The notes: generated by a model from the sequence alone, not told the origin. 64,000 bases of DNA from Maratus speciosus (GCA_963932465.1 OZ010788.1:197472559-197536558); one strand, 5' to 3'; numbered from the stretch's first letter, positions 1-12,973 are shown. A program made the numbers and translations.

Positions 1-1655
1 TTATGCATGTCCCCATATTTAGTACGTTTACATTTTATCAAATAAATACAAAAAAAAATTTAGCGTAATTTTTTTTTTTTTTTTTTTTTTTAGTATTTTT
101 CCAGTTTATTTTGCAACATTTTAACGAGATTTTACCAACAAACTTGAGAAAAGAAAAATTGAGGCATAAATGGGTTAATAGGACCATTTAAACTTGAGGA
201 AATTTTTTGCATTTTACATTTTATCGTCGTCAAGAATATTCGTTTTGAAAAAGAAATACGATTTGGCATTTGACACATGAACTAAAAAACTGCTTACAAC
301 ATAAATAAATAAATCTGTCATAAAATATGGGGAGAAAATAATACTCTCAATCTATCTAATTTTCGCTGAGCTGACTAAAAACATTTCAGCAGAGAATGAA
401 AAATATAATATTCTGACATGCTTTTAAAATCTCGTTTAAAGGAGAAAAAATCACTGGAGCTCAACATTTTATATTATATATCTTGTCAAACAGCTTTAAA
501 GGTTGACTTAAATATTTAATTAAGTCTCCACATATTTTAATGGTTTTGATTAAACATTAAAAGGTCTTTCAATTTTGAACAATAAAAGATCATTTATCAT
601 GCTACTCCCTAAAACTAGATTAAAAAAAAAAAAATCAATGAATAACTTGATATATCTACTAATTTAAACACACAGAAAAATAAATCAATGCTTCCGATTA
701 CATACTTTACTTTTAACAATTTCTAACATAGGTAACAAGTCCGAAATTGTATGTCAAACGTGGCAAATGAGGTACATTCGTACTATAACTAGTTTATAAA
801 TATTCAGATCTTGGTGCAATAGCTGTTGCGCTCTTATACAAAAATGCATGAATGCAAAATTTACTACGATTATTTACATTAAATTCAGTAATACGGAAAT
901 AATAAGACTCCCTCTTCAATAGGACGTCATCAATATGACAACCTAGAATCATTACCTATCATGGGTTATCATTGAATTAATTACGTATGATAAGATTTGA
1001 TAGAATGAAGAAAACTTTTATTCATATCTTTTTAAGTTTTGATTCAATTTTCATACAATTTGAAATGACTCGACAAAATTCTGCAACGATTATATATACT
1101 AAATTTCAAATCATTCGGCTAGATAGTTTTTGAGCTGTTATATTCGGACAGACAGACGGACGCACCAGACGACGACTATATGTGCTACGCATTTATATAA
1201 TTACGAACGCACCTAAAAAGCGTTTATGACTTGAGTTTTGCCTCTCTGCCGTCTGACTGTGCTCTAACTTCAGTAAATGTACTTGGATTACCTTATAATC
1301 GAGGTTTAATATAGCATGATTGCTACTAAAAATGGAGTGTGTAGCGTTTATAGTTCGTTTACAGGGACACTCAAAATAATTCCGTCACATAATGATCTAC
1401 GGGGAAAAATCGTTTTGGGAGCATTTTAATGTTATTACACTATTTCAAAAATAATGAAAGGAAATTACTATATAGTAACTAAGATGCACTATAGGATGCA
1501 TACAGTAAAATAAGGTGTGCATTTATCGTTCATCTACAGGGAGGGACTCACAAAATTATTCAGTTAAGAGAATGAGTGATAATTGCTGGAAATGCTTTTT
1601 TAAGTTTAACTAAATTTTGGGCATTACTTGGTGTGAATAAATTCTATGGATCATA
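1..1655. other. AT-rich intergenic DNA
   Basis: No coding region is supported. The stretch holds a T tract near 69-91 and, around 1060-1165, a short block containing repeated GACAGACGGACG-like text of the kind often seen at the ends of decayed arthropod transposons. The latter assignment is inference. The segment 1340-1600 carries a dispersed repeat that is listed separately. Confidence 0.6.
1340..1600 (+). repeat. Two diverged units of a dispersed tandem module
   Basis: Two blocks about 170 bp apart share the order TTTAT(A/C)GTTC, ACAGGGA, CTCA(C)AAA and ATTC. The same module, strongly diverged, recurs near 5135-5345, in several units on the other strand at 8640-9600, and at 49528-49760. 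No end duplication or coding capacity is visible. It behaves like a dispersed satellite or the internal repeat of a non-autonomous element. Confidence 0.5.
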
Positions 1656-3748
1656 CAGGCTGTCTATTCTCAACGGTGTCCAATGGCGAATTCCTAAACC
1701 AGTCACGGACATATAGTTCCAATTACAAAAAATGTTTTAAATGGAGTAAAGAAATGTTTTAAAAGCAATTTGGGTAAAAAAAAAAAAATTAAATTTTTAT
1801 ACTCTCCCTCGGTCCTATAAGTTATATTTATTAAAAATTTCCTATTACACTGGTAAGTAAGACAAAATAAGTCCCGTTCATATAACATTAAAATTGACCG
1901 AGTTATGTAACTTTAAAATGCATGACTTATACCACTTTTCTGCATCTGAACACAAATGAGTTCGGCCATGCTTTGAGGGGTCATATACCAAATGTTTGAA
2001 TTATTCGAAGAAGTTATTTCATGTGTGTCTGCGCTTTGAAAAAAGGGGTACAAGTATTACGATTGAGCTAACTTTTATTAAGTTTTAGATTGTCTAAAAT
2101 AATTGTATTTTAACATATGTTTTATTTTGTAAGGATTTGAGAATGTTTATTTTCATGGTTTCTTTTAACAAAAATTATATTATTTTTATAATTTTTTATT
2201 TAACTTCAACGATCGTATGTACGTTTTTCCAGTTCAAAATTTGTACTCGAAGTTTAACTGACTTTCAAATAACCGATCGAGATTAAATTTTACATACTGA
2301 CGTAAATCCGATGACAATCTAATATTATTATGATTTTAGGGGATTACCATTTATACTTATTTTACAGGATAACACAAAAAATTTCGGATAGATTACCGCC
2401 AAGAAGTTTAAGAAAAATTTCTAGATTAAATAATACAAGACTGCGATGGTTGTGTTTTTTTTAACTTTTATGTGTTTTTTAGCACTGAATCCGAAAATTA
2501 CTTCAATTTTTAATCATCATGTCAGGATTATTCGCAAATCATAAACTGCCAAAGTTAAAAAAATAGCAAAAATCGGATACTATAAAATAGAAGAGATGGC
2601 TGTGTTTTTTAACTTTTGATAATTGATTTTTATGTACTTTTAGCACTGAATCTGAACATAACCTTCATCACGTTAGAATTTTTTTGAAAATCGTAAATGT
2701 CAAAGTTAACATATAGCGAAAATCTGATACTATAAAACAGATGTAAAACTTTTTTTATTTAATTCAATAATGTATTCAATTTTTTGGCTTACTACTGGGA
2801 TTCTTACAGCTAAGCATCTGAGGGGTATGATGAAGTGGGGAGGAGATTAAATTTTAACCTTGAAATTTTTAACTTTGAAATTCCCAATTTGCGAAAAATT
2901 CTGATGCGATGGTTAAAAATAAAGGTCATTTTCGGATTTAGCGGTAAAAAATACATAAAAATCAATTATCAAAAGTTAAAAACACAACAATTTCACATCT
3001 ATTTTATAGTATCAAATTTTCGCTATTTTTTGTTATTTTAATTTCAAACTTTACGATTTCCAAAAAATCTTTACGTGATGGTAAAAAAAATGAAGGTCAA
3101 ATTCGGATTTAGTGGTACAGAATACATAAGAATCAACTATCAAAAGCAAAGCATGACATAACCCAACTTTTGAAGGCTAGTGTAATCTAATAACATTTTG
3201 AAATATGTATCATTTTGTAAAGAATTGAGGCTGTTAATTTTCATCATTTTATTTAACAAAAATTCTGTTGTTTTTTTTCTTCTTATACGTTTATTACAAA
3301 TTGTATATTTTGTATTAATATGTCAGAATGATTAAAGACTTCAAATTTATATTGCAATGTTAATTTTACTCTCAACAATTTTTTTAATATATCTGACGAA
3401 ATTATATTTCTACTAAATTCGTGAATGAGCTCTAATTTGCAGTAAAAAATATGCTCTCACTTTAAACAGCTATTACTCGGTCAATTTTAATCGTAGAATA
3501 AGGTGACTTTTTTTGTCTTACTTGTCAGTGTAACAGGAAAATTTTACCAAACACAGGAAAATTTTACGGACCGGGGGACCGTATAAAAATTTAAATTTCG
3601 TAATTTTTTAAGAAATGTTTTTATTGACCCATATCGCTTTTTAAATATTTATTTACCTCATTTAAAACATTTTTGTAATTGGAACTATATGTCTATGACT
3701 AACGGTTTAGGAATTAGCCATTGGACACCTTTGAGAGTGGATACCCTG
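1656..3748. mobile_element. Foldback element with TA target duplication, 2.1 kb
   Basis: Both ends read inward as CAGG(C/G)TRTC followed by TCTCAA and GGTGTCC, and TA dinucleotides flank them (1654-1655 and 3749-3750). Terminal arms of roughly 350 bp (1656-2000 and 3430-3748) are inverted copies, including TAGTTCCAATTACAAAAA and a block containing GACCG near a TTTATAC. The interior (2400-3170) holds further inverted and tandem units of about 170 bp around AACTTTTGATAATTGATTTTT. A TA duplication suggests the Tc1/mariner superfamily or a foldback relative. Its arms resemble those of 23427-24332. No transposase frame is visible. Confidence 0.7.
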
Positions 3749-4197
3749 TATACAGGCTACACAAAAGAATTCGTAATACCCCAGCAAAGAAAGAAACAGT
3801 GAACCATCAGCTGGAAAAAAGATGGCAGCTAGCACTGCCATCAGCGGTAAAGTGCAATCGTGCCATTACTTAAACCTGTACAAAAGTGTCCGGGCGGAAT
3901 GAAGCTGGGCCATCAGTGATGGCCAGCAACAGGCCAGCATTGGTATGCCATCACATTAGTTCAATTCGGCACTTTTCCTGCAGTGCTAGCACCTATCCCA
4001 CTGCTATTCCTTTGCTTGCCCAGCACTTTCCCTTACAAAAATTTCTTATAGAATTCTATATAAAAAAAATTATTATAGAATTGTGGATCTTTTTTCTATA
4101 AGCTAGTTTCACCAAGAGCTATAGAAATGTCTATAGAAATATTTGAACTTGCAGCGGTTTCCATGTGGTCACCCTCCCAATTATTGACCGCGCTCGA
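3749..4197. other. Repeat-rich non-coding DNA
   Basis: The segment contains several GCCAGCA-rich stretches resembling those in the inverted repeat arms that follow, and one ACAGGCTACACAAAA module copy just after 3750. No frame is supported. Confidence 0.4.
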
Positions 4198-4886
4198 TGC
4201 TGTTTGGTTTTCGTGATCGGACATGAACAAGTACTTTCAGCGTATGCTATGACTGCTCGTAGGTTTCAAGCTCTCATTACACTATTTCAAGTTTGTTCTT
4301 TTGTGATTTACGTTCCCAATCATTAAACTGGTATAGAAATTATTGTATTGTATAGAAATCCTATACATTTTATACGCTTTTTTTTTATTATTGATTCTGA
4401 ACTGTGTAAATTATGAAAACCGAAATCCTTTGTAATTTATTAAAACCAGATTTAAGGAGAAAAAAAGTGCGTTGAAATAAAGAATTTATTTATTTATTCA
4501 TTTACTTATTTATTTTGTTGGTGGCAATGGTGCTATAGTATTTACATTTTTAAAAAGAATTAACCTCACAGCTTAAATTGTGTTAAGATATTCATTTTAG
4601 ATTTGTGTTCAAATACTCAGTGTCTTCGATATTCGCAACGCCACCTTGCGTAAGGTTTCCCAGCAATAATACTGCAAAAGTTCGTGCACTTCCATGTAGT
4701 AGTGGGCCAGTGCGTGAGATAAAACGGAAGCCCACTAGAATTTTATCTGATGATTTCCAACAGCAAAGTTGACTGAAGCTGTCCAGCAGTGGTCATGCAG
4801 CGACAGACCATTAGCCAGCACTTCTCCATCACTGCCAGCACCTATCTTGCTGCTGGCCAGCAATTTCCTCTTTCCTGGGACTGTCT
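4198..4886 (+). repeat. Left arm of a 690-bp inverted repeat pair
   Basis: This arm is the inverted counterpart of 6497-7183. Matching landmarks are GGTTTTCGTGATCGGACAT at its left end, the TTTATTTATTCATTTA run in the middle, and GCAATTTCCTCTTTCC at its right end. Divergence is modest, with scattered substitutions and small indels. A short reading frame around residues equivalent to VFVIGHE is recognisable in both arms, but I cannot assign it to a family. No terminal duplication was found, so the pair could be transposon termini or a segmental inverted duplication. Confidence 0.7.
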
Positions 4887-6496
4887 ATAGGCGTGAATTG
4901 CTTAAGGTTGGTTTTTAATTGTGTTATGTATGTTCCTGCTGACCTATATTTAGATTTACACACTAAGAGATGTTTGAAAAATATAAATAAATTCACGTAC
5001 ATAATATACACAATTCTTCGCAAAGAATTGGATACATTGCCGCCTGTGTGAATGTTAGTGCACTTTTTATTGCGCCGTGTGTTTTTTACCCAATTATATA
5101 TTATTAGCTTAAGATAGAGTGCGTATAATATACCTCGCTGTACAGAAGAATTCGAGTGCATTTCCGTCTATTGCCGGAAATTGATAAACGTGAATTTTAA
5201 AATATGTTATGTATTTTCAAACTGAACTAAATTTTACATACTCTGTAGTATATGTACAAATGTATAGTTTAAATTACAGGGATTCACAAAAGAATTCAAC
5301 TACTTTCCCGACTATGTGTAGAAATTGCTGAAATTGGGTTTTTAAATGTGTTAAGAGCTTCCTAAAATGTTTATTTATACATATTTTCTTTCCCCTTATT
5401 TAACGATTATTCATTACAGTATTCTGGATGTTTGGAAAGAGTTTCATATTCTATACTTGATTTTTCTTTCTTGTTTAAAACATATTTATTTACAGGAGAA
5501 ATGTATAGGGGTTATGTGGTAAAGCCTTCTGTTACAACCAATATTTCACGAAAAGGAATTTAATAATCTCTGAATTTACAAAATCGTTGTTGATGCTTCA
5601 AACTTAATTTAATTAGGAAGCTAATTTTAAAATGAAAATAAAGGACAAGAATATTTTTTAAAAGACGAAAAATTAATGGATGCATTAATTCTGTAAATCA
5701 ATGCATCCATTGTTGTAATTTAATTGAAAATCATGATGGCGTATAATATGGGCATACATGGAGAGATGCAGTGGAGGGTCACGCACGCCCTCCCCCCCGC
5801 CAAAACAAATCTTTAAGAATAGTAAAAAAAAAAGTACTCGGAAAATATAAATATAAAAGGTTGTTTGTGTTTGAACTGATTACACAGGTCTACAAAAATC
5901 CTTTTTTTTTTTTTTTTTTTGTGATTGGTTTTTATATTATTTTCGCTACTAATTCCAAAAATGAAATCTATTTTTACTTTTATTTTATTTTACTTTGAAT
6001 CATATAAGGAACTTTTACAAAATGTATTGCATATTTTGAAGGAAATAACTAAAATCTGGGAGATTTTACATTTAATTCTTCATCAATAAATCTATACAAT
6101 GGCATTTATACTTTTGTTCAAATAATTATAATGAAAAATAAGCACATATAAAATATTACAAGTCCTTACCGAATTGTTTTTTCGTTCTCTCGAAATTCTA
6201 TTTTATCACTTTTCTACTGGTAGACTTTGAAGAGATTTACTGTTTTAAACACCTAGCATGATCAAGCTTAAATCACAGAGGAAGCCTTTCATAGAGGATC
6301 CTCAATTCCGCCCGGCGGTAATAGTAATTCTATGGTGGGAAGCCTCACTATACTCTATCTAATTTCAATTGGCTTCTCAAGGTCAGTTTCCCGGTCCTTA
6401 TCTTAGATCAGTAACTACGGTAACACCATATTTGGCTGTCTTGCTGCTCTTTTTCTCCCACCCTACTTGAGATCAGTAGAAAACTTCGTCCTTCCC
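4887..6496. other. Spacer between the inverted arms
   Basis: The spacer is AT-rich. It includes one copy of the CAGGG...CACAAAA module (about 5135-5345), a small perfect hairpin built from AATGGATGCATT and its complement (5674-5713), and a T tract near 5900-5920. No frame has recognisable domains. Confidence 0.5.
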
Positions 6497-7183
6497 AGCA
6501 AAGAGGAAATTGCTGGCCAGCAGCAAGATAGGTGTTGGCAATGATGGAGAAGTGCTGGCTAATGGTCTACCACTGCATGACCACTGCTGAACAGCTTCAG
6601 TCAGTTTTGCTGTTGGAAATCATCAGATAAAATTCTGGTGGCTTCCGTTTTATCTCATTCGCTGGCCCACCACTACATGGAAGTGCACGAACTTTTGCAG
6701 TATTATTGCTGGGAACCCTTACGCTAGGTGGCGTTGCGAATATCGAAGACATTGAGTATTTAAACACAAATCTGAAATGAATATCTTAACACAATTTAAG
6801 CTGTGCAGCTTTTTTTTTTTTTTTTTGAAACTGTAAATAATATAGCACCACTGCCACCAACAAAATAAATAAGTAAATGAATAAATAAATAAAATCTTTA
6901 TTTCAATGCACTTTTTTTTTCTCCTTAAATCTGGTTTTACTAAGTTACAAAGGATTTCGGTTTTCATAATTTACACAGTTCAGAATCAATAATAAAAAAA
7001 AGCGTTTAAAATATATAGGATTTCTACACAATACAATAATTTCTATACCAGTTTAATGATCGGAAACGTAAATCACAAAAGAAACAAACTTGAAATAGTG
7101 TAATGAGAGCTTGAAAACTACGAGCGGACGTAGCATACGCTGAAAGTGCCTTTTCATGTCCTATCACGAAAACCAAATAGCAA
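6497..7183 (-). repeat. Right arm of the 690-bp inverted repeat pair
   Basis: Inverted copy of 4198-4886. In this copy a minus-strand frame of 77 codons (7257-7024) starts just outside the arm and runs into it. Its central part is recognisably conserved in the left arm, but that frame is broken there. It has no motif I recognise, so I do not call a gene. Confidence 0.7.
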
Positions 7184-7391
7184 TTGCTGAACTGGTTTTC
7201 AACCCCAGAGAAGCTTTCCTTGTCTTTCATAAGAAATGAAATTGAAGAGTCTGCCATGTTGTTTTAAGCGTTTTTATATCATACTATGGATAATCCAAAA
7301 TAGGATAATGTAAATCATTTAAAATAAGGTAAGTGTTTTATCTTGATATGTCTTAAATATGTGTATGAATTTACTTATTTATATTACTTTC

Positions 7392-7500
7392 AGGGCCGGC
7401 CCAAGGCGTCTGCGAAGTGTGCCATCGCACGGGGCGCCGAGCCGGAAGGGCGCCAAACACATGAAAGGGCGCCTATAAGATCACTGATAAAAATATTTTA
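7392..7500 (+). mobile_element. Probable hAT-type element end
   Basis: The text CAGGGCCGGCCCAAGG opens an abruptly GC-rich stretch with repeated GGGCGCC. CAGGGCCGGC-like termini are familiar for hAT elements in animal genomes (established knowledge). A similar inverted end, CTTGGGCCGGCACTG, occurs at about 27279-27293. The opposite end of this copy was not found, so the extent is unknown. Confidence 0.4.
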
Positions 7501-8639
7501 TATTCTGCGGATTTTTTATTTTTTATTTTATTTTCTTTTTCTTTTTCTTTTTTTTTTTTTTTTACATTTTTTACAACTAGGCTGGGGCCAGCTCGAGAAA
7601 GGATTCTTCGTTCTGTTTAAAAGGGAATTCATGGGCGCCGAATTTTCACATGGCAGACATCGACTTCTTTTCTTTATCTGAATGGGATTACCTTTAAGCT
7701 ACTGAGAAAAGAAACAGAATCACGAACCCCAGGAACCACCCGATTCAAATCTGCTACATTTGCAGGATGCTAATTAATTTCGACTTTCACAGATTCATGG
7801 TGAATTCTATTATTTAAGCGCATTATTTCAGAGCCCTCTTATCCCACAGGGAATCTGAGACTGCCTCCCCAGAAGATTGGAAAAAAGAAACCATTAGGAG
7901 CTTAAAGGGGCAGAAATTTTAAAATAAAAAACAGACGTCTTTGAAAAAGTTTTTCTTATAGCAGTGTCTTCTGGATGTGAACTCATCTTATTCTGCAAAC
8001 AGTCAATTGCGTTAGTGTCAGAAATTTTGCCGAAAATGAAAAATGGAAAAAGGGCATGTAACCAAAAATATATAGGTAAATAATTCTTATTAAAATGACC
8101 GCAGTATCGATACAATACAATTCGATCGTTCATTAATTATTTTTCATTAAACTGCTGTAAATTGAATATTTAACAGGTAAAAATGAATCAAACAAAACAT
8201 TTTTCAAGTAGCTTGATTCATTTATTTATTTCGCTTAAATGAGTAATTTTCATGCGAATGTGAAACGTAGGAGAATATTTAAAGTTACAAAGTATGCTCG
8301 TAGTATTTCAAAGTTGTCAGTTCTCGAAATTACGAAGGATGTTGCGCCCTAAACTAAGAGCGGCGGAACAAGGGCCTATATGGCGCTCTGCTGCGTGAGA
8401 CAAAGATTCAGATGGGACCCCCTGTAACATGCTTTTAGCCACAATTTCTACTTATTAAACAAGTGAGAAAAATCATGCGTTTAGCATAGATTATGAAACA
8501 CTTTCCAACACTTCCTGAATGCTTTAACAAAACTTCGTTATTTAGAGAAATAAGGTATATAAGAGAACTAAGTAAACATTTTAGAAAACGCATGAAATAT
8601 TTGAAAAACTGATTTCTGCAGTTACCGTATATAGCCAAA
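7501..8639. other. AT-rich DNA with decayed repeat traces
   Basis: A T-rich tract lies at 7510-7565. A short GC-rich patch at 8340-8420 may be the remains of the element that starts at 7392. No coding support. Confidence 0.4.
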
Positions 8640-9600
8640 TATGTATTCCAATTCTTTTGAACAGCCCTGTGTTTGATCTGTAGGTTGATATATACATACT
8701 ATATAATGGGAAAATTTAGTTTAGAAAGAAAACTCATAACAGGTTGAAATTTCTCTTTCAGCAATTTATACTAATAGATCAAAACATACTTGTATACATT
8801 TGTACAGCCGTGTAGTTAACCTAGTACCTTTATTACGCGCCACTATTTAGCTAAAGTTTAATTCAAAGTAAAACACTCTTAAAACTACTGAAATCACATT
8901 TCCAGAAATTATCATTTATAGACAGCCATGTATCCAATTCTTTGCGCGACCCTGTATATCCTTTTATCTATGTTTTACAAACATTTCTTAGTAAACCAAA
9001 TGCAGTTCTGCGTAAAAATGCATAACTCATTTAAAAACCACCTTTAAACAATTTGCAATCATACCTAGTAATCATTACGAATTATTTTGTGTAGCCCTGT
9101 ATATGAATTACAATGTTATACACACCATATACTATGCATAAATATAGGGAAACATAAAATCACATAACATTTATAAAAATGCATTTCCAGCAATCATCGC
9201 TACTGTACAGTATTTCGAACAAAATATAGTATCTGAAATCTTTTGTGTGTCCCTGTAAATGCTGTGCACTTCGTATTATACATGAAATAAGTTATAGTAA
9301 ACCTCAGCGACGTATATCAATTTCACATGAAATAATTTAACATAATTAAAATACGCGCCAAACAATTCCCTCCACCCCTATATCGTTCTGCAACGAAATT
9401 ATTTTGTGTGGTCCTGTAAATGAATAATAACTATTCTTTGCATCATATATTCTACATAATGCATATTTTAGTGCACTTGATAAATGCATATGAATTTTAT
9501 TATGTTTGAAAGTATGTAACATCATTAAAAACCATTTTAAACGATTTTTTCCCATAGGTTGTAATGTAACGGAAAACTTTTGACTGTACCTGTAAATCAA
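8640..9600 (-). repeat. Diverged tandem array of the CAGGG/CACAAAA module
   Basis: About six units are spaced roughly 150-280 bp. Each is marked by AATT(C)TTTTG(T) followed within a few bases by (A/G)(C/G)CCTGTA: near 8655, 8945, 9085, 9248, 9400 and 9580. Between markers, units share TTTCAGCAATT-like, GCATAA- and AAAACCA(C/T)(C/T)TTTAAA-like text. It is the opposite strand orientation of the copies at 1340-1600 and 49528-49760. Confidence 0.6.
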
Positions 9601-10468
9601 CCAAATATGCTAGAAACTTTATTTGAAATAGGGATCGTGCTGTGGTAGAGGTTACAAACATCCAAAAAATTTCAGAACGATCCGACTATATTTAGAGTTA
9701 TCCGACTATAGTTAGAGCGCGGACAGACGGCCAGACAAACCGAAGAAATAAACATTTTTCAACTTTGTTGGAAAGTGTTAAAAAGCGATTTTGGAGTTTG
9801 AGGGGGGAAGGGGGATTTTAGAGTTGAGAACCTGGGCAACTGCCTCTTTTGCCCTTGCGATGATCGGAACCAGTGTTTCTTTCAGGCACATACTGTGGAA
9901 TGTAGTGCCTCTCCGACGCAAGACCCTCCCCCCACCCCTACTTGGTTAAATTTTCGAGCAACAGTATAATTCTTTTAGTGTTTAATTATTCCATTATTTA
10001 TCATCTTAAACGGAGAGGAGGGTGGCGGTCGGACGGAGCTCACTTGGCGGAAAGAGATTAAACTATTTCTATGTTTGCTACAGGCACACATGACATTTGT
10101 TCCAAAATCTTCCCACTTCAGGGATTTCGTTCAGCCAGCGCTGAGCGGAAAGCTAGTAAAAAATAACGTCATAAATATATATATAATTGCGTTATAATAT
10201 ATATGTTATATATTATATATATAATATAAAATGTATAATATAAAATATATATAATTGCGATGCACTGTTTCATTCATCATTAGGGATTATTTATTAGTAG
10301 AATATAGTCTTTGGCCCAGTACACAATAAATATTTCACAATACTAAAATTAAAATAACTGAAATTTTAAGCAAATATTGTTAATTTAAAAATAAAAGTTG
10401 CTGGAAATTTAACTGAAATGAAAATAAAAAAAGACTTTTTTGGAATCAGATTATGTATTTGATACTGA
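9601..10468. other. Non-coding DNA with a TA microsatellite
   Basis: At 9690-9745 there is a duplicated ATCCGACTATA and a CGCGGACAGACGG block typical of decayed transposon ends. A TA-rich microsatellite occupies about 10175-10260. No supported frame. Confidence 0.5.
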
Positions 10469-11141
10469 CTAGGGAATGTTCCCAGGTGCAAGTTGTGGAT
10501 TTGGACGAAGGTGGTATCAAAAGAAAGGTCTTGTCATGTACAATAAAAAGTCCAATGGAACTACCCGTCGGAATCTAACCGTTTTCGAGATATCCTCACT
10601 TGAAGTGTGAATAAGTAAATAAATAAATTGGCAGGCAGGCATATAAATTGTTCGCAAGTTAAAAGTTTCTTTGCATTGTTTTAATCCTCTACCAATACCT
10701 TTTCCCGAGCTACGAGCAAAATCCTTTACACCCATACATTCCCGGTTATTTCCCCTCTTTTAGACAGGCACTTCGCATTCTACGAAGTTTTCGCGTACGG
10801 CTGCATTCGAAGAGTTTTTCCGTCTGTTTTTGCTATTTCCAGTACCTTGTTTTATGCAAATTTTTTGGCAATGTGTGGGTACAAAGGATTTTACTCGTAG
10901 CTCAGGAAAAGGTATTGGTAGAGGATTAAAACAATGCAAAGAAACTTTTAACTTGCAAACAATTTATATGCCTGCCTGCCAATTTATTTATTTACTTATT
11001 CACACTTCAAGTGAGGATATCTCGAAAATGGTTGGATTCCGACGGGTAGTTCGATTGGACTTTTTATTGTACATGACGAGACCTTTCTTTTGATACCACT
11101 CTCGTCCAAATCCACAACTTGCACCTGGGAACGTTCCCTAG
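10469..11141. mobile_element. Palindromic element, 673 bp
   Basis: The ends read CTAGGGAA(T/C)GTTCCC on the left and its complement on the right, flanked by TGA at 10466-10468 and 11142-11144. Arms of about 265 bp (10469-10735 and 10875-11141) are highly similar inverted copies, and both keep an open frame of the same short sequence because the arms mirror each other. The centre, about 140 bp, is unique. No domain is recognised, so this is a non-autonomous foldback. The 3-bp duplication is short and could be chance. Confidence 0.65.
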
Positions 11142-11162
11142 TGAGTCAAAGTTTGTCTAAAC

Positions 11163-11428
11163 CAGTGTTTCCCAACATTTTATTGGCCACGCCCGCCCCA
11201 TCAAAGCACCTGTAAAATCACCATGCCCCCTGCCCCTCCAGTCTGTAAATTATGTATCTTATTATTTAAAAAGTGAGCACTGTGCACACGATGAAAGCGT
11301 AATAGAGGCTTAACAATAACTATCCATTTCACATTTTTAAACTTATCAAGGAGGTGAATATTCTGTCTCAAATGAATTTTTAACACAATTATATAAATGC
11401 AATGAGGCTATACACTTTATTATTATTA
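11163..11428 (+). mobile_element. Fragment starting with a hAT-like end
   Basis: CAGTGTTTCCCAAC at 11163 is a classic hAT/Charlie-type terminus (established knowledge). It is followed by a C-rich stretch. No matching inverted end was located, so this is probably a truncated or interrupted copy. Confidence 0.4.
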
Positions 11429-11520
11429 CTAGCAGACTATGCCCGCTGCGCTGGTCTTTTTTTTGCACACGAACCTTAAATCACACGAAATAATGAATTT
11501 GATCTAATTTGACCTTATAT
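11429..11520 (-). mobile_element. Helitron-like 3' end
   Basis: Read on the minus strand, a GC-rich segment containing CAGCGCAGCGGGCATAG precedes CTAG at 11429-11432, and the next base is T. A CTRR end followed by T, preceded by a GC-rich potential hairpin, is the hallmark of Helitron 3' termini. The 5' end was not identified. Confidence 0.45.
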
Positions 11521-12435
11521 TTTAAAGCAACATGGACCTACACCTGGAATGTCCTGTTGTACTATCTTATGCGTTGGACAAAATTTGGGCTATTCAGAAG
11601 AACTCTTTTAGTTTATCAGTTATAGTGGAGTCTGGTAGGGGAATGAGGCAGTTATTGCAACAGGAGTTGAAATATCTTTAGTCACCACAGTACTAAGTTA
11701 TTGAACATTACAATGATTGCAGAGAATGACCATTAAACTAAAATAATTTTCGGGTGATTCATATTCGTTTGTTAGTTCTTGGACTCCGGACTTCTCAGGT
11801 TGACGAAATGTGTTGTGTGTAGCTTGAATAAAACTTCACACTGCATTATGTTATATTTCGCAATATGCATCTTCTCCTGGCAGGTCTATTACAGTTTTCC
11901 ATCTTCAGATTCCAGAAGGCAAAAATGCAGTCAAAAGTGTAACAAATTATTAACCATCATATTCAAAAGAAAAATGAAGAATAAAAAACGCAGATTTTTA
12001 AATCTGAATTGTTTGAATAAAAATAAAAGAACATAATTTCCATTGGCTTTTCATTTTATAGACCAGTTGCAATCATATAACCGTTAACCTGGAAAAATCC
12101 TTGATGACTGATACTGATTGAAAAATAAACATTTAGTTTGCATCTAATAAAATCTTCCGTAGTCGTATTAAGCCAAGGTTAACGCAAACATTAGAAGTGT
12201 TTGCAACGATAGAGTTACAAATGTAACACATTTAGTTAAAAAAAAAAGTTAATTACGCACCAAACTACTTTTCATTACATTATGTCAAATTGCTATTGAC
12301 AAAATTATAGATCTTTTGCCAACAAAAGCCCATATCTTAAATACAACTGACAATGATAAAGTGTTAGTTATGCAAAATGTTTAGTAAAAATCCTTTTCGT
12401 GAATACTTGAACCGAAGATTTTCTTTGCATTTTTC
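11521..12435. other. AT-rich DNA, nothing recognised
   Basis: Short frames are present, but none has a recognisable domain or splice context. No terminal repeats were seen. Confidence 0.5.
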
Positions 12436-12605
12436 GGTACTTTTCGGTTGGCCGGGCGCCAGTGTTTACAAATATATACATATAAGTATATATATACAAA
12501 TATGTGTATATGCACATATATATGCATTTATATGTATATATGTATGTATATATACAATATATGTATGTATATATAACACTGGCGCCCGGCTAACCGAAAA
12601 GTACC
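12436..12605. mobile_element. Palindromic MITE with microsatellite core, 170 bp
   Basis: Terminal inverted repeats of 31 bp start GGTACTTTTCGGTT and differ by one base between ends. A perfect 8-bp duplication CATTTTTC flanks the element (12428-12435 and 12606-12613). The interior is a TATATG-type microsatellite. An 8-bp duplication fits hAT, P or Merlin-type transposition, and the superfamily is not resolved from the termini. Confidence 0.85.
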
Positions 12606-12973
12606 CATTTTTCTAATGAGCATAAAAACACAGAGAGATAAAGAGACTTACTGTTTCCTTTATATTTAAGATTAAATTATTCTTCGATATGTTGCCTAAG
12701 TAATCCGATATTGAAAATAATCGTTTATTTGTCACTAAGATTAATTTATAGGACCGTCTGTCAGACGAAATTGCTTTATAATGATTTAAATTTTGTTTAA
12801 TCAGAATTGCATTTTTTTCTTATATAGGCTAAATGATAAATTGACAAATATTTTTCCATGCATTGGTAATAAAAAGTTTTTCAGTAGCTTGCAATTATTA
12901 CTTTTTTCGTGACATTACAATAACAGAAGGTGAAAAATATATAATACTGAATTTTGTTCCTATGCTCCGTAAT
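12606..12973. other. AT-rich DNA, nothing recognised
   Basis: No repeats with defined ends and no supported frame. Confidence 0.5.

Noticed and set aside
4829..5161. 110-codon minus-strand frame
   Set aside because: It crosses the edge of the inverted repeat arm and a dispersed module; composition is random and no domain is visible.
7343..7681. 112-codon plus-strand frame
   Set aside because: It starts in flanking DNA, crosses a hAT-type end and a T-rich tract coding for Phe/Leu runs; not a gene.
10830..11093. 87-codon frame mirrored at 10517-10735
   Set aside because: The duplicate frame is a by-product of the palindrome's arms. No domain, and the two copies differ at ends.
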